Part shown: piece after piece, positions 1 through 11,452 of the stretch
How positions within the stretch are numbered: position 1 is the stretch's first letter
How the letters are laid out: each line of letters begins with the position of its first letter
Source: Beggiatoa leptomitoformis
GTDB taxonomy: Bacteria > Pseudomonadota > Gammaproteobacteria > Beggiatoales > Beggiatoaceae
Assembly (NCBI RefSeq): GCF_001305575.3
Contig: NZ_CP012373.2
Span: forward strand, 2,490,261 to 2,554,260
Direction: 5' to 3'
DNA: 64,000 nucleotides
The notes under the pieces: model-generated
What the model saw: the letters and a program-made list of their open reading frames with translations, nothing else
The model's database searches: none
Told to the model about the DNA's origin: nothing
Made by a program: the position numbers and the translations under genes

Positions 1-443
1 AATAACGCCCTCCTTACTTTTAAAAAAAATATTTATTGTGGCTAAATTACAAGTATTTTTTATTCTGCTTGTTTTTAGGAAAGTAAACTTTACCATTACA
101 ATAAATATAAATGGAATCATTATATTAAATAAAAATAAAACAAATTTCAATATAAATATATATTTATAGGATGAATAACGCTTTATTTTTAGAATTCTCT
201 TAAAACATGAAAAATTCTTTGCAAACAGTCTTTTTACTAATTATGATTGTTTGTAGGGTAATAAAAAATTAAACCAAACAATAACGACTAGAAACACATC
301 TCAATTATCATCTCATGGCTAATTACTAAATTGATTAGTTTTAAAAAATATGCTTCGTTGGTACAGAATTTGATAAACATGGTGGAACGAGTTACTTATT
401 TCCATTCTTAACTAATTATTTTTAATGTTGTATTGGGGAAATT
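1..443. other. AT-rich upstream region without a gene
   Basis: No convincing reading frame or RNA gene is visible. The stretch is very rich in A and T, with several runs of A, and leads into the large kinase gene. A GGGGA motif lies about four bases before that gene's ATG. It probably carries the kinase promoter, but I cannot place the -10 and -35 boxes with confidence. Confidence 0.5.
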
Positions 444-3400
444 ATGCTTTCAATAGCGGGTTATACTTTGCTTGAAAAATTATCTGATAGCATTTACACA
501 CAAATTTATCGCGGATACCGTAATACCGACCAATTGCCCATTATTTGTAAAGTATTGAGCAATCCACATCCTTCCCCCAGAGAAACTGCACAATTTCAAC
601 GTGAATATCATTTAACACTTAGTCTTAATTACCCCGGTTTTATTCGCGCCTATGAATTACAACCCTATAAAAATAGTTGGGCAATGATATTAGAAGATAT
701 TGGCGGTTGTGCATTAAGTCAGTTATCAACAAACTATAAAACAGATATTCATAAATTCTTACAGTTTGCTATTCAACTAACAGATATTATCGGTGAATTA
801 CATCAACGAAATATTATGCACAAGGATATTAACCCTTCTAATATCATCATTAATCCTAAAACCGAACAAGTACAACTAATTGATTTTGAAATTGCAACCG
901 AATTATCCCGTGAAACTCAAGAAATTTGTAATTTAGATACCTTAGAAGGCAATCTTTGCTACATCTCGCCCGAACAAACAGGACGCATGAATCGCAGTGT
1001 TGACTATCGTACTGACTTATATTCTTTAGGAATAACATGGTATGAAGTGTTGACTGGATGTTTACCTTTTAAAGCAAACGATGCAATGGAATGGGTGCAT
1101 TGCCATATTGCCAAATTACCACAAGCCCCTATTGAGATAAATCCGCATATTCCTTACGTTTTATCATCAATAATTATGCGATTATTGGAAAAAACGGCAG
1201 AAAATCGATATCAAAGTGCTTTTGGCTTACAAGTCGATTTACAACAATGCTTAACACAACTCCAAACCACAGGACGTATTGAAACCTTTACCATCGGCAC
1301 TAAAGACGCATCCAGTTACTTTCAAATTCCTGAAAAACTATATGGACGTGAAACAGAAATTGAAATGTTATTAAATAGTTTCGACTGTGTCAGTAATGGT
1401 CAGAAAGAATTGATGTTGATTGCGGGTTATTCAGGAATTGGTAAATCTGCACTCGTTCGTGAAGTGCATAAACCGTTTGTCAAAAAACACGGCTATTTTA
1501 TCAGTGGTAAATTTGACCAATTTAAACGGAATATTCCTTATGATTCTTTATTCCAAGCCTTTCGAGGATTAGTCCGCCAATTACTGACAGAAAGCGATAG
1601 TCAGCTTGAAACATGGCGAGAAAAATTATCTATTTATCTAGGGCCTAACGGACAAATATTAATCGATGTTGTACCCGAAATTGAACAAATTATCGGCAAA
1701 CAAGCACCCGTCCCTGAGCTATCACCCAGTGCAACGCGCAACCGCTTTAATCTCGTTTTACAAAATTTTATCCGTGCCTTTTCTTCAGTACATCCCTTTG
1801 TGATTTTTTTTGATGACTTGCAATGGGCTGATACAGCAACGCTGCAATTATTAGAACTCCTCATGGATGATAATAAACAGCGACACCTCTTTATTATTGG
1901 TGCTTATCGAGATAACGAAGTCGATGAGTTTCATCCCTTGATGCTCACGCTAAAAAATATTGAACAACAACAAGCTACTGTAAACTTTATCACCCTGAAA
2001 CCACTGGCGTTACCACATGTCATGCAACTGGTTGCCGATAGCCTAAAATCTACGCCTATAGAAGTCATTCCCTTTGCACAACTGTGTTGGGAAAAAACAT
2101 TAGGTAATCCTTTCTTTTTAAATCAATTACTCCATGCTTTTCATCAAAGCGGGGCGATTACTTTTGACAAACAACAAGGGATTTGGCAATGGCATATAGA
2201 ACAAATGCAACAAGCCGCTATTAGCGATAATGTCATTGATTTAATGGTTAAAAAAATCCAACAACAACCTGCAAATAGTCAAGCTGTTTTAGAATTGGCG
2301 GCTTGTATTGGTAATCAATTTGATTTAAAAACACTTGCGATTGTCAATCAAAAATCTCTCATGGAGACCGCAGAAGAATTATGGCTGGCATTGAGAGAAG
2401 AATTAATACTTCCATTAGGAAATATTTATAAATTTGTTAATCAAACAAAATATACTCAAACTGCAACAGAAATAGCGGACGAACAACCCATAGAAATGTT
2501 GATTCCGCTCTATCGCTTTATTCACGACCGTGTACAACAAGCCGCCTACTCGTTAATTGATGACACACAAAAAGTAGCAACCCATTTACAGGTTGGGCGA
2601 TTACTATTAGCAAACAGTTCAAAAATAGAATTAGAAGAACATTTATTTGAAATTGTTAATCATCTGAATATTGCCGAAAAACTGATTGACTCTGTAGAAG
2701 AACGCCATCATTTAGCCGAATTAAATCTTAATGCAGGGAAAACTGCAAAAAGTGCCGCCGCTTATGAACCCGCACTCTCCTATTTACAACATGGATTAAC
2801 CCTTTTACCCCCCAATAGCTGGGATACACATTATCATTTAAGTCTTGATTTATATGTAGAAGTAACAGAGGTAGCTTTTTTAAACGGCGACTATTCCCGA
2901 ATGAATCAGTGGGCGCAGTTGGTTTTACAACAATCACATAATTTGTTAGACCGCGTGCGAATCTATGAAATTCAGATTCAAGCCTTTATGGCACAAAATC
3001 AGCCGTTAAAAGCCATTGAGTTAGCATTAGATGTCTTGCAAATGCTGGGCGTTTCTTTTCCAAAAAAACCAACGATGTTTCATGTATTACATGATGTTTA
3101 TCGCGCCCGTTTTATGTTATTGGGCAAAAAAATTGAAAAATTAAGCCGTCTGCCTGTCACAACAAATCCGCATGACTTAGCTGTTATGCGCATTATGAAT
3201 CGCATTTATTCCGCCGCGTATATTGCAGATACAAAACAAATGATTTTGACCTCCATCAAATTAATGAGTTTTTCTGTACAACGGGGAAACAGCCCAATTT
3301 CTGCCTTTGCGTATGCGAGCTATGGGCTGATTTTATGCGGGGTAGTGGGAGAAATTAGTACAGGGCATCGTTTTGGTAAACTGGCGTTACAAGTCTTGGA

Positions 3401-6400
3401 TGATTTTAATGCGAATGAATTGAAATGTCGTACTTATTTTATGGTTTACAACTTCGTTTGGCACTGGGAAGCCCCACTTAGAGAAACGCTCGCGCCTTTA
3501 CTAGAAGCCTATCAAGTAGGCGTTGATACGGGAGAATTAGAATTTGCGGGCTATTCCATTTTTATGTACTGCAATTACAGTTTTTTTGCAGGACTGCCTT
3601 TAGAAGAACTTTTTCAAGAAACCGCAAAATATGTTACGGCCATTGACCAAATTCAACAACAAACACCTTTGTATTACAATCAAATTGTTTTACAAACCAT
3701 TTCAAATTTTCGCGGTGCTAATCCACATCAACCTTGGTTACTGGTTGGTGATGTTTATGATGAAACCCGTATGTTACCTATACACACACAAGCTAATGAT
3801 ATTACAGCATTAGCCTTTTTGTATGTGCATAAAATGATATTGTGCTATTGGTTTGAACAATATGAATTAGCGGTAAGCTATGCAGAAAAAGTCAATACGA
3901 TGGGGATTGCCTCCATGTTTCACAGCACCGTGTTTCACTTTTATGGCGCGTTGTCACGCTTAGCATTACTGCAAATAGGCAAAAAACCCACTGCCCAACA
4001 GCTTAAAGGGCTAGAACAAGATATTAAAAAAATAAAAAAATGGGCAAAACACGCGCCCAGCAATAATGCGCATCGCTATGCTTTTATTCAAGCAGAACAA
4101 GCAAGATTGAAGGGGGATGAGCTAAAGGCGATGCGTTACTATAAACAAGCGATAGAGTTGGCTAAAAAGCATCATTATCGCCAAGAAGAAGGGTTAATTT
4201 GTGAACGTTATGCCTATTTTTGGCAGACTAAAGCAGACAATAATATTGCCTCAACCTATATCAAAGAGGCGTTTTATCTATACCAACTTTGGGGCGCAAC
4301 GGCTAAGTTAGATTTATTAAAAAGTCGCTATCCTGAATTAAGTTTAGGGGTTTCTGTAAAATCGCTCACGATTTCACAAACACGCACAACGGTTAATACG
4401 AACAATACTCGACGGAGTAGTGCATCAGATAGCTTAGATTTAAGCTCTATTATCAAAGCCTCCCGCAGTTTATCAGAAGAAATTCAACTTGACCGCTTAC
4501 TAAAAAAACTCATTACCATCGTGATGGAAAACGCGGGCGCGCAACATGGCATGTTATTACTAGAAAAAAACGCACAATGGTTTATAGAAGCACACAGTAA
4601 TACGCAAAGTCTGGCTATTACCGCTTCTCATCCACTAAAAAAAACCACGGATGGAGAAATTCCCGTCGTCCCTGTTACCCTTATTCAACAAGTTATCCAC
4701 ACACGCCAAGCGAAAATTTTAGACAATGCTTGCGAGGATAATCTTTATAATACCGATAGCTATATAAAAGCCCAAAAAATAAAATCTATCTTATGTAGTC
4801 CTGTCTTAAATCAAGGAAAATTAGTTGCCATTATTTACTTAGAAAATAATCTTAGTAATGCCGTCTTTACGGCTGACCGTTTAGCATTAGTGCAGTTACT
4901 GGCTAATCAGTTAGCAATTTCTATAGAAAACGCGCGTTTATACGCCAGTCTTGAAGAAAAAGTAAATCAACGTACAGAAAAATTAGCACATGCTAATCAA
5001 GCCATTCAAAATCTAAACCAGCAATTAGAAATAGAAAACCAGAAATTAGCCATTGCACGTCAAGAAGCCCTCACCGCGACAGAATCTAAATCTGCATTTT
5101 TAGCGAATATGAGCCATGAAATTCGTACCCCCATGAATGCTATTATTGGCATGGCTAATATTTTAGAAGGAACACAACTGGATGAAGAACAACAAGAATA
5201 TTTAAGTACGATACGCACCAGTAGCAATACTTTATTAACGTTAATTAACGATATTTTAGACTTTTCTAAAATTGAAGCCAAAAAACTTGTTTTAGAACAA
5301 CGCGAGTTTGATTTGCGTGACTGTGTAGAAAATGCGCTGAATTTAACCAGTGGTAAAATAGTTGAAAAACCACTGAATTTAATCTATTTTTTCGCAGATA
5401 CTGTTCCTCAAAGTATCATTGGAGACAGCACAAGACTACAACAGATTCTTGTTAATTTATTGAGTAATGCCTTTAAATTTACAGAACAGGGGGAAATTAA
5501 CATTTATGTGCAAGCACAACGCATAGATGACAAACTGCAACAAATTCAATTTACGGTACAAGATACGGGCATCGGTATTTCAAAAGACAAGATAGCTAGA
5601 TTATTTCAATCATTTAATCAAGCTGATGAATCTACTACACGCAAATATGGTGGAACAGGGTTAGGACTAACGATTAGTAAACACCTGAGTGAATTAATGC
5701 AAGGGCGTATTTGGGTAGAAAGCAAGGAGAATGTCGGCTCATCGTTTCATTTTACCATTCGCGTTCCCGTCACAAATAATCAGCCACAGCAAATCCTTTA
5801 TGAACCGCATCCACAGTTAGCGGGAAAAACCTTGTTATTGCTGGATATGTTGCCCAGTAATCAACATTTATTACAGGCGCAGGCACAACGCTGGGGAATG
5901 CACGTTTTGACGGCGGTTCCTACGCCTGAAACTTCAATAGACCTTGCCATAATGGATATTAACAATGTCTCAACACCAATACAGGTATTACCAAATTGCC
6001 CACGGATTGCCCTAGCCAATTTGTGTAGCAAACAACAACGCCAAGCAGCGTTTGCGGCTTGTTTGACGAAACCCATCCGTCCTAAACGCTTATTAGACCT
6101 CTGTTTACAATTGATGGAGCAGACTACAATGCAGGAAAATCCTGTACCAATAGCGAAATCTATTTTACCCACAATACAATCACCAACAGAGTCATTAGAA
6201 ATTTTACTGGTGGACGATAATGTTGTGAATCGTAAAGTGGGGATGTTACAACTAAAAAAATTAGGCTATCGTGCTGATGAGGCGGTGGATGGGTTTGATG
6301 CGATAGAGGCTTTACATAAAAAACTCTATGATATTATCTTCATGGATATGCAAATGCCTAAAATGGATGGATTAGAAGCAACCAAAATAATTAATGACAC

Positions 6401-6572
6401 ATGGAAAGTTGCAGAACGTCCATGGATTATTGCAATGACCGCGAATGCTATGAAGGAAGACCGTGAAAAGTGTTTTGCTGCGGGTATGCAAGATTATATT
6501 GCTAAACCGGTGTTACCCGTTGACTTAGAAGCGGCACTAAAAAAAGCGAAAGAATTCCGTGCAAAAAGATAG
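444..6572 (+). CDS. Ser/Thr kinase - AAA ATPase - GAF - histidine kinase - receiver hybrid sensor protein
   Basis: This is a 2042-residue multidomain signalling protein. In order it shows a Ser/Thr kinase-like domain (about 5-270: Lys36, HKD at 126-128, Asn133), an ATPase with Walker A GYSGIGKS near 328-335 and Walker B FDDLQWAD near 455, a long helical TPR-like region, a GAF domain (about 1330-1490), a coiled coil, a HisKA domain (SHEIRTP, phospho-His about 1558), an HATPase (DTGIGIS, GGTGLGL) and a C-terminal receiver (phospho-Asp about 1968 in [10 protein letters not shown]). The kinase DFG motif reads DFE at 147-149. Between HATPase and receiver (about 1790-1890) lies a second, degenerate receiver-like segment. 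This architecture is known in cyanobacteria and large gammaproteobacteria, and the stimulus is usually unknown. The protein is probably cytoplasmic, since I see no membrane segment. It stands alone and ends at a bidirectional terminator. Confidence 0.93.
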   Translation: MLSIAGYTLLEKLSDSIYTQIYRGYRNTDQLPIICKVLSNPHPSPRETAQFQREYHLTLSLNYPGFIRAYELQPYKNSWAMILEDIGGCALSQLSTNYKTDIHKFLQFAIQLTDIIGELHQRNIMHKDINPSNIIINPKTEQVQLIDFEIATELSRETQEICNLDTLEGNLCYISPEQTGRMNRSVDYRTDLYSLGITWYEVLTGCLPFKANDAMEWVHCHIAKLPQAPIEINPHIPYVLSSIIMRLLEKTAENRYQSAFGLQVDLQQCLTQLQTTGRIETFTIGTKDASSYFQIPEKLYGRETEIEMLLNSFDCVSNGQKELMLIAGYSGIGKSALVREVHKPFVKKHGYFISGKFDQFKRNIPYDSLFQAFRGLVRQLLTESDSQLETWREKLSIYLGPNGQILIDVVPEIEQIIGKQAPVPELSPSATRNRFNLVLQNFIRAFSSVHPFVIFFDDLQWADTATLQLLELLMDDNKQRHLFIIGAYRDNEVDEFHPLMLTLKNIEQQQATVNFITLKPLALPHVMQLVADSLKSTPIEVIPFAQLCWEKTLGNPFFLNQLLHAFHQSGAITFDKQQGIWQWHIEQMQQAAISDNVIDLMVKKIQQQPANSQAVLELAACIGNQFDLKTLAIVNQKSLMETAEELWLALREELILPLGNIYKFVNQTKYTQTATEIADEQPIEMLIPLYRFIHDRVQQAAYSLIDDTQKVATHLQVGRLLLANSSKIELEEHLFEIVNHLNIAEKLIDSVEERHHLAELNLNAGKTAKSAAAYEPALSYLQHGLTLLPPNSWDTHYHLSLDLYVEVTEVAFLNGDYSRMNQWAQLVLQQSHNLLDRVRIYEIQIQAFMAQNQPLKAIELALDVLQMLGVSFPKKPTMFHVLHDVYRARFMLLGKKIEKLSRLPVTTNPHDLAVMRIMNRIYSAAYIADTKQMILTSIKLMSFSVQRGNSPISAFAYASYGLILCGVVGEISTGHRFGKLALQVLDDFNANELKCRTYFMVYNFVWHWEAPLRETLAPLLEAYQVGVDTGELEFAGYSIFMYCNYSFFAGLPLEELFQETAKYVTAIDQIQQQTPLYYNQIVLQTISNFRGANPHQPWLLVGDVYDETRMLPIHTQANDITALAFLYVHKMILCYWFEQYELAVSYAEKVNTMGIASMFHSTVFHFYGALSRLALLQIGKKPTAQQLKGLEQDIKKIKKWAKHAPSNNAHRYAFIQAEQARLKGDELKAMRYYKQAIELAKKHHYRQEEGLICERYAYFWQTKADNNIASTYIKEAFYLYQLWGATAKLDLLKSRYPELSLGVSVKSLTISQTRTTVNTNNTRRSSASDSLDLSSIIKASRSLSEEIQLDRLLKKLITIVMENAGAQHGMLLLEKNAQWFIEAHSNTQSLAITASHPLKKTTDGEIPVVPVTLIQQVIHTRQAKILDNACEDNLYNTDSYIKAQKIKSILCSPVLNQGKLVAIIYLENNLSNAVFTADRLALVQLLANQLAISIENARLYASLEEKVNQRTEKLAHANQAIQNLNQQLEIENQKLAIARQEALTATESKSAFLANMSHEIRTPMNAIIGMANILEGTQLDEEQQEYLSTIRTSSNTLLTLINDILDFSKIEAKKLVLEQREFDLRDCVENALNLTSGKIVEKPLNLIYFFADTVPQSIIGDSTRLQQILVNLLSNAFKFTEQGEINIYVQAQRIDDKLQQIQFTVQDTGIGISKDKIARLFQSFNQADESTTRKYGGTGLGLTISKHLSELMQGRIWVESKENVGSSFHFTIRVPVTNNQPQQILYEPHPQLAGKTLLLLDMLPSNQHLLQAQAQRWGMHVLTAVPTPETSIDLAIMDINNVSTPIQVLPNCPRIALANLCSKQQRQAAFAACLTKPIRPKRLLDLCLQLMEQTTMQENPVPIAKSILPTIQSPTESLEILLVDDNVVNRKVGMLQLKKLGYRADEAVDGFDAIEALHKKLYDIIFMDMQMPKMDGLEATKIINDTWKVAERPWIIAMTANAMKEDREKCFAAGMQDYIAKPVLPVDLEAALKKAKEFRAKR

Positions 6573-6589
6573 AATAAACACTCCCGTTG

Positions 6590-6617
6590 TTTGAGTCAGG
6601 ATTTACAGGATTTTTAG
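6590..6617 (+). repeat. Dispersed TCTGAATCAGGATT-type repeat, short copy
   Basis: Reads GTTTGAGTCAGGATTTACAG and continues with GATTT. It is a diverged copy of the family also seen near 26.3, 27.6, 48.9-49.1 and 62.2-62.5 kb. It lies between convergent genes. Confidence 0.45.
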
Positions 6618-6625
6618 ATAGATAA

Positions 6626-6660
6626 AAATTGAGGAGGGCTAACCTCCTCAATTTCTAATA
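6626..6660. terminator. Bidirectional intrinsic terminator
   Basis: A perfect 12-bp stem (AAATTGAGGAGG at 6626-6637 with CCTCCTCAATTT at 6643-6654) encloses a five-base loop. It lies between the ends of the convergent kinase and BatD-like genes and has A-rich and T-rich flanks, so it can serve both. Confidence 0.8.
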
Positions 6661-6682
6661 AATAACAGAATGCTAGCTAACG

Positions 6683-8422
6683 CTATAATTTAAATAAAGG
6701 GGCTAACGTTTCTGTTGTTTGGACAGATTTTCGTTGCGTTTGTGTTCTTAAATAGGCTTGTACTGCCTCCCATAGCGTATTTCCTTGCCATTCAGTGATT
6801 TGTTGGCTATATAACAAGCGATTTAACGTTTGCACTTCATGCTGAATAGGTTCGCCACAACGCACCCCAATATCGCCTAAACTCACGGGGGGGCGGTCTT
6901 GCCAATGCGTTTTTGCCCATGCTAACAATGCCGTTTTAGCTTGAATGGCATCATTAAAACGACAGGCTTGTTGTAGCAAATAAAGCGGTTTTTTCTGCCC
7001 GTTTGTTTGACGGACTTGTTGCGCTTGATGACGTGTCCATGCCCATACCAACAAAGTTAAGAACCAACCAAGGGCTAAACACCCACTCACCCATTGCCAG
7101 AAAGAAGATTCAACTGTAACCGTTGTTAGCGCAGGTGTTGAGGATGGCGCAATCACGGGTGCAGGTGTGGGTGCAACGGGCGTTGCTTGAGGGGTCGCGT
7201 TAACGGATGTCGGTTGCACAATCGGTGCAGGATTTGTTGTCGCTTCTGCACTAGGTGCTACTTCAATGGTTTGAGCGGGTAATGTAGCGGTTTCTAATTG
7301 ATTTGTGTTGGTATTCCACCAAGGGATTGAAATCGCGGGTAGTGTATAACTACCTGCTTTAGAGGGAATCATTGCTATTTTTTCTTGGCGAGAGCTAATA
7401 ACACCGCTACTTGTCATCTGTTCATTAGGTTTTGCCTGATCAGGATAGGCTTTTAACTCGACGGGTAAATGTCCCGTATTCATTAATGTTGGTAATTGCC
7501 CTGCGGTTAGACCATTCGCGTTTAAAGTAATCGTGCGTGTAACGGGTTCGCCCACTTTAAATTTTGGGGGATTAGGCGACCAATCTTCTTGTAATACCAA
7601 TTGTTTTGCAGGTAGCCATTGTTGCCCTGTAAAATCGCTGGGTATGGGTTGCACCGTCACATCCACCGCATCCGACGTAATTTTTTTCGTTGTCCCTGTT
7701 GTTTGTGTAAAAAAACTATCAAACGTAGAACGCGAATAGCGGTTAGCATCTAATAACTGTGCTTGTAGTGTTAAAGGTTCAATATGTAACGTACCACTTT
7801 TTTGTGGAAAAATAGCATATTTGCGCTCTACAACAGCATATTGTTTATTATTTCGTTGCGTACGATAGGTAATATCTTCCCCTAAGCGTTGTACAACGGC
7901 ATCACCCTCACCAATTTTTAAATCAGTTAAACTGGCATTGGCAATATCAATCGAGCGAAATAGGCGTAAAGTATAAATAATTTGTGATTGTACATAGGCT
8001 GTTTTTGGTTCGACATCTACCTCTAAAAACAAGGTTTGATTTTTATCGTCATTGCTATTACTAGCAGCTTCTGCGGTTACGGTAATTTGCGTGGCAGAAC
8101 TATGGGTGTTACCAAAATCAATTTCAGGAATGGTTAATACCCCTTTATGTTTTGGCATGAGTGTTAATCGCCATATCATCTGGTTGGTATAATCGCGATT
8201 AATCATAGTGACTTGATTGCTTTGTGCTTGGCTTAAAATCTCAAAGTCTTGACTAAGTGGTTTAAAATCAGGTGTGCCAACATTTCCTGTTGCCGTAAAT
8301 GTTACCTCAAACGATTCATTTTCCTGAATTTGTTGGCGGTTAATGTCGACATCAATCCCCTCAGCAAAGCCATAAGCACTATAGAAAAACAATATCCAAA
8401 GCCAGCCTATTTGTTTGAACAT
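6683..8422 (-). CDS. BatD-like exported protein
   Basis: This is probably a BatD/oxygen-tolerance family protein, a periplasmic scaffold usually encoded with the VWA proteins BatA and BatB and a MoxR ATPase. From the ATG at 8422 it is 579 residues. It has a cleavable signal peptide (MFKQIGWLWILFFYSAYGFA), several beta-rich Ig-like segments, a Pro/Ala/Thr-rich linker (about 390-430), one membrane helix (about 440-460) and a cytoplasmic helical tail. The frame is open further upstream to 8473 from a TTG or an ATG at 8449, but only the 8422 start gives a tidy signal peptide. No moxR, batA or batB lies nearby, so the gene is isolated here. Confidence 0.8.
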   Translation of the reverse strand: MFKQIGWLWILFFYSAYGFAEGIDVDINRQQIQENESFEVTFTATGNVGTPDFKPLSQDFEILSQAQSNQVTMINRDYTNQMIWRLTLMPKHKGVLTIPEIDFGNTHSSATQITVTAEAASNSNDDKNQTLFLEVDVEPKTAYVQSQIIYTLRLFRSIDIANASLTDLKIGEGDAVVQRLGEDITYRTQRNNKQYAVVERKYAIFPQKSGTLHIEPLTLQAQLLDANRYSRSTFDSFFTQTTGTTKKITSDAVDVTVQPIPSDFTGQQWLPAKQLVLQEDWSPNPPKFKVGEPVTRTITLNANGLTAGQLPTLMNTGHLPVELKAYPDQAKPNEQMTSSGVISSRQEKIAMIPSKAGSYTLPAISIPWWNTNTNQLETATLPAQTIEVAPSAEATTNPAPIVQPTSVNATPQATPVAPTPAPVIAPSSTPALTTVTVESSFWQWVSGCLALGWFLTLLVWAWTRHQAQQVRQTNGQKKPLYLLQQACRFNDAIQAKTALLAWAKTHWQDRPPVSLGDIGVRCGEPIQHEVQTLNRLLYSQQITEWQGNTLWEAVQAYLRTQTQRKSVQTTETLAPLFKL

Positions 8423-8776
8423 AATCCCTTTATTTGCTGTTATAAACATTATTAATACCCACTTGTTGAACAAGACAAAATCTTAAACCTGTTATTTTCT
8501 TTACTTAAATGAATAAAATATTCTCATTTAGTGGAAAAGTTCAGTAAATTTTACAAGTATTTGGTTGTCAGCGGGATGAATGCAAGATTAAACTTCGTTA
8601 ATCAGTCATTACAAGGGGAAATAGTGTGTTATTGCAAAAAATAGTGTTTTGGTAGGATTATCTGCATTAAAACTAACACTATTTTTAAGATGAAAAATTA
8701 AGAATTTCTTAAACTTCCGTAGGATATTGCAATGATTAGTTTGATTTATTTTGCATTATTTAATCATAAAATCAAA
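8423..8776. other. Intergenic region upstream of the BatD-like gene and downstream of dnaX
   Basis: No gene seen. It holds the promoter side of the BatD-like gene and the end of the dnaX unit. One strong inverted repeat is listed separately. A weaker TTTGATTT/AAATCAAA inverted repeat lies just after the dnaX stop. Confidence 0.5.
8637..8686. terminator. Inverted repeat, possible terminator of the dnaX unit
   Basis: AAAAATAGTGTT at about 8637-8648 pairs perfectly with AACACTATTTTT at 8675-8686 across a 26-base loop. It has a T-run on either strand. It lies 90 bases past the dnaX stop. The long loop makes it a weaker terminator candidate than the others. Confidence 0.4.
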
Positions 8777-10417
8777 TTAGCTCACATGCTTAGTAATACG
8801 ACGCACTTGGCCGCTAAAATGTTCTTGCACAGCTTGTACAAAAGGGTCGTTATGAATATCTTCATGTATTTGTTTTTCGTTTTCAGCTTGTTGACGTTTT
8901 TGCTGTAGTGCAGGCGTATCGCCTGATAATTCACCAACTCGAATGCGTAAATGAATATTAGCATCACAATGTTGTTGTAATGCCTGTTCTAACTTACTTG
9001 ATTGATTAGCCAACGCTTGATTAGAGTTAGCTAAGACTAAATGAATTAAATTACCGTCACGTTTCTCAAAAGCACAATTAACGGCTAATTGTTTAACAAA
9101 CCCCTGAATAGCCAATGTTTGTAAAATTTGTGTCCATTCTTCGGCATTCGTCAATGCAACAGGTTCAGTTAATACAGCAACCGCGTTATTTGGAGGCTGT
9201 ACAGCGGATAGGTTAGAACTCGCTGATGATGCGGGTGTGGATTGTACGGGTGAGGATTGAACAGGTGTAGGCGTTGTTGGTTGTGGACGGGGTGGTGTGC
9301 TGGTACGCGTAGCAGGCAAACTGCCAAATCCTTCAGGACGAAAGGCTATCATGCGTAAGGCTATCATTTCAAAACCACTGCGTGCCTCAGGGGCAAGCGG
9401 TAAATCGCGCCGTCCTAACAACGCAATTTGATAAAATAATTGTACATCTTCGGGGCTAAGTTGTTTTGCGAGTGCAACGATTGCTGGGCTGTCACTTTGC
9501 ATCATATCTACCGTTTCTGGGACAACTTGCGCAATCGCAATTCGTTGTAAAAACGAGAGCAAATCTGCTAATAAGTGCATAAAGTCAGGGTTTTGTTCAG
9601 CAACTTGTGCAATTTGTTGTAATAACCCTGCGGCATCGTTATCAGCTAAAGCTTGTACAATAGCAACAACAATATGTTGGTCTAATGTACCTAACATAGT
9701 CCGTATATCGTCTGTATTAACACTACCACCACTGTAGGCTATCGATTGGTCTAGCAAACTGAGTGCGTCGCGTAAACTGCCATCTGCCGCAACCGCTAAT
9801 AATTGCAAAGCAGGTATTTCAAAAGGAATGGCTTCTGTTGTTAGAATATTTTCTAAATGTTGAGCAATATGTTCAGCAGCTAGGCGTTTAAGATTAAACT
9901 GTAAACAACGTGATAAAACCGTCGCGGGTAGTTTTTGCGGGTCGGTTGTTGCGAGTAAAAATTTAACGTGGGGTGGGGGTTCTTCTAGGGTTTTTAACAG
10001 TGCGTTAAAACTGCCCGTGCTGAGCATGTGGACTTCATCTATTAAATAAACTTTGTAACGTCCACGAGTAGGCGCGTATTGGACATTTTCTAAAATGTCG
10101 CGCGTATCTTCTACACGGGTGCGTGAAGCGGCATCAACTTCAATTAAATCAACAAATCGTCCTTCATCCACTTCTCTACAGGTATTACAAGTGCCACACG
10201 GATGAGAGCTAACCCCATGCGTTTCGCAATTGAGCGATTTTGCAAAAATACGTGCAATGGTGGTTTTCCCTACACCACGTGTGCCTGTAAACAAATAAGC
10301 ATGGTGTAACCGGTCATTATCAAGCGCATTTGTCAAAGCCCTGACTACATGGGTTTGTCCTACCATTTCGGGGAATTTATGCGGTCGCCACTTACGTGCA
10401 AGAACTTGATAAGCCAT
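8777..10417 (-). CDS. dnaX: DNA polymerase III subunits gamma/tau
   Basis: This is the clamp-loader ATPase of the replicative polymerase, loading the beta clamp with delta and delta'. Residues 45-52 form the Walker A motif (GTRGVGKT). Cys64, 74, 77 and 80 form the zinc module. LIDE at 125-128 is Walker B and SRC at 169-171 is the sensor/arginine-finger motif. A Pro/Thr/Ser-rich linker (about 365-410) leads to the tau-specific C terminus that binds polymerase alpha. The 546-residue length is ordinary. I did not find an obvious A-rich slippery site for a separate gamma product. It follows tRNA-Ser and the 4.5S RNA gene on the same strand. The usual partner genes (ybaB, recR) are not next to it. 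Confidence 0.96.
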   Translation of the reverse strand: MAYQVLARKWRPHKFPEMVGQTHVVRALTNALDNDRLHHAYLFTGTRGVGKTTIARIFAKSLNCETHGVSSHPCGTCNTCREVDEGRFVDLIEVDAASRTRVEDTRDILENVQYAPTRGRYKVYLIDEVHMLSTGSFNALLKTLEEPPPHVKFLLATTDPQKLPATVLSRCLQFNLKRLAAEHIAQHLENILTTEAIPFEIPALQLLAVAADGSLRDALSLLDQSIAYSGGSVNTDDIRTMLGTLDQHIVVAIVQALADNDAAGLLQQIAQVAEQNPDFMHLLADLLSFLQRIAIAQVVPETVDMMQSDSPAIVALAKQLSPEDVQLFYQIALLGRRDLPLAPEARSGFEMIALRMIAFRPEGFGSLPATRTSTPPRPQPTTPTPVQSSPVQSTPASSASSNLSAVQPPNNAVAVLTEPVALTNAEEWTQILQTLAIQGFVKQLAVNCAFEKRDGNLIHLVLANSNQALANQSSKLEQALQQHCDANIHLRIRVGELSGDTPALQQKRQQAENEKQIHEDIHNDPFVQAVQEHFSGQVRRITKHVS

Positions 10418-10526
10418 TATTTATCCTTTAAACAAAATCAGGAATCCGTGTTGTGCAACAGGCAAACAACACGCCATGAATTGTTACAGAATAAGTGTTG
10501 AGGGGAACAAAGACAAGGATAAAACG

Positions 10527-10641
10527 GGGGGTGGCAACCACGCCAGCTACACCACGGCACTCACTCGATTACTACTGCTGCTTCCTTCCGGACCTGACAG
10601 GGTTTATAACTTCATGATGCGAGGGAACCAACATGGTCACC
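10527..10641 (-). ncRNA. ffs: Small signal recognition particle RNA (4.5S RNA)
   Basis: On the minus strand the conserved SRP apical loop is unmistakable: GTCAGGTCCGGAAGGAAGCA, lying in about 10570-10602. The 5' part begins GGTGACCATGTTGGTTC, and the 3' part contains TGTAGCTGGCGTGGTTGCC, which pairs with it. Length and shape match the roughly 114-nt gammaproteobacterial 4.5S RNA. It binds Ffh to target membrane proteins. The exact ends are estimated to within a few bases. Confidence 0.93.
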
Positions 10642-10649
10642 ATAGAAAC

Positions 10650-10740
10650 TGGCGGAGAGAGAGGGATTCGAACCCTCGGTACGCGATAAACGTACACACA
10701 CTTTCCAGGCGTGCTCCTTAAACCGCTCGGACACCTCTCC
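10650..10740 (-). tRNA. tRNA-Ser (anticodon GGA)
   Basis: The minus strand folds as a 91-nt class II tRNA. It starts GGAGAGGTGTCCGAGCGG and has an anticodon loop CTGGAAA, giving GGA and decoding UCC/UCU. It has a long variable arm, a GGTTCGAATCC T-loop region, and an encoded 3' CCA. It sits directly upstream of the 4.5S RNA and dnaX, an order also known in other gammaproteobacteria. Confidence 0.95.
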
Positions 10741-10909
10741 TAATTGGAATATCAATTAGCTAAGACAATTGCTTAAACGAATTGAGCGAAGAAGTATAGC
10801 AGTTCACCAGCACAATTGTAAAGATACTATTTTATGTCCATCAGACAAAGATGAAAGTGCATGACAGCACAAAAGACGTAGCTAAATGCACCCTGATATA
10901 GACTTATTT

Positions 10910-11443
10910 TTAACTTTTATCCCCTTCCAGCCGTAACCCCGATAAATACCGTTTAAAGTTTTCAACATAATGTTTAGCTGATTGTTGTAAACCAACAAGC
11001 TCTGCATCCGTTAATTGACGTTTAACTTGTCCCGGACTGCCAACCACTAGTGAATTATCAGGGATAACTTTCCCTTCAGGAATTAACGCATTCGCACCAA
11101 TAATGCAGTTTTTACCAATATTCGCATGATTCAAAATGACAGCATTAATACCAATTAAACTGTTATCGCCTATTGTACAGCCATGTAACATCGCTAAATG
11201 TCCTACTGTCACGCCTTTACCTATTGTCAGTGGTACGCCTTTGTCCGTGTGTAAAACTGAACCGTCTTGAATATTCGTATCTTCACCAATCACAATAGGG
11301 TCATTATCGCCGCGAATCACCACGTTAAACCAAATACTAACCTGATTATGTAAAATAACTGAGCCAATAACCGTTGCATTATCCGCAATAAAATGACTGT
11401 TGCCGATTAATTGCACGTGTCGCTCTTCTAGGGTGTAAAGCAT
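10910..11443 (-). CDS. Gamma-class carbonic anhydrase-like (left-handed beta-helix) protein
   Basis: A 177-residue hexapeptide-repeat protein of the gamma-carbonic anhydrase/YrdA/PaaY family. These are trimers of left-handed beta helices with a metal site shared between subunits. The three expected His ligands are visible (His65 in LHTD, His82 and His87 in [10 protein letters not shown]), so metal binding is likely. Whether it hydrates CO2 in vivo cannot be told. An AGGAGG ribosome site lies just before the ATG and overlaps the argE stop, so the two genes are probably cotranscribed with argE first. Confidence 0.88.
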   Translation of the reverse strand: MLYTLEERHVQLIGNSHFIADNATVIGSVILHNQVSIWFNVVIRGDNDPIVIGEDTNIQDGSVLHTDKGVPLTIGKGVTVGHLAMLHGCTIGDNSLIGINAVILNHANIGKNCIIGANALIPEGKVIPDNSLVVGSPGQVKRQLTDAELVGLQQSAKHYVENFKRYLSGLRLEGDKS

Positions 11444-11452
11444 GATTTCCTC

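Noticed and set aside
8423-8473. Upstream TTG and ATG starts for the BatD-like gene
   Set aside because: They add 9 or 17 residues before a good signal peptide. The ATG at 8422 is preferred.
10476-10721. Open frame running across the 4.5S RNA and tRNA-Ser genes
   Set aside because: Both RNA genes on the other strand explain this sequence fully.
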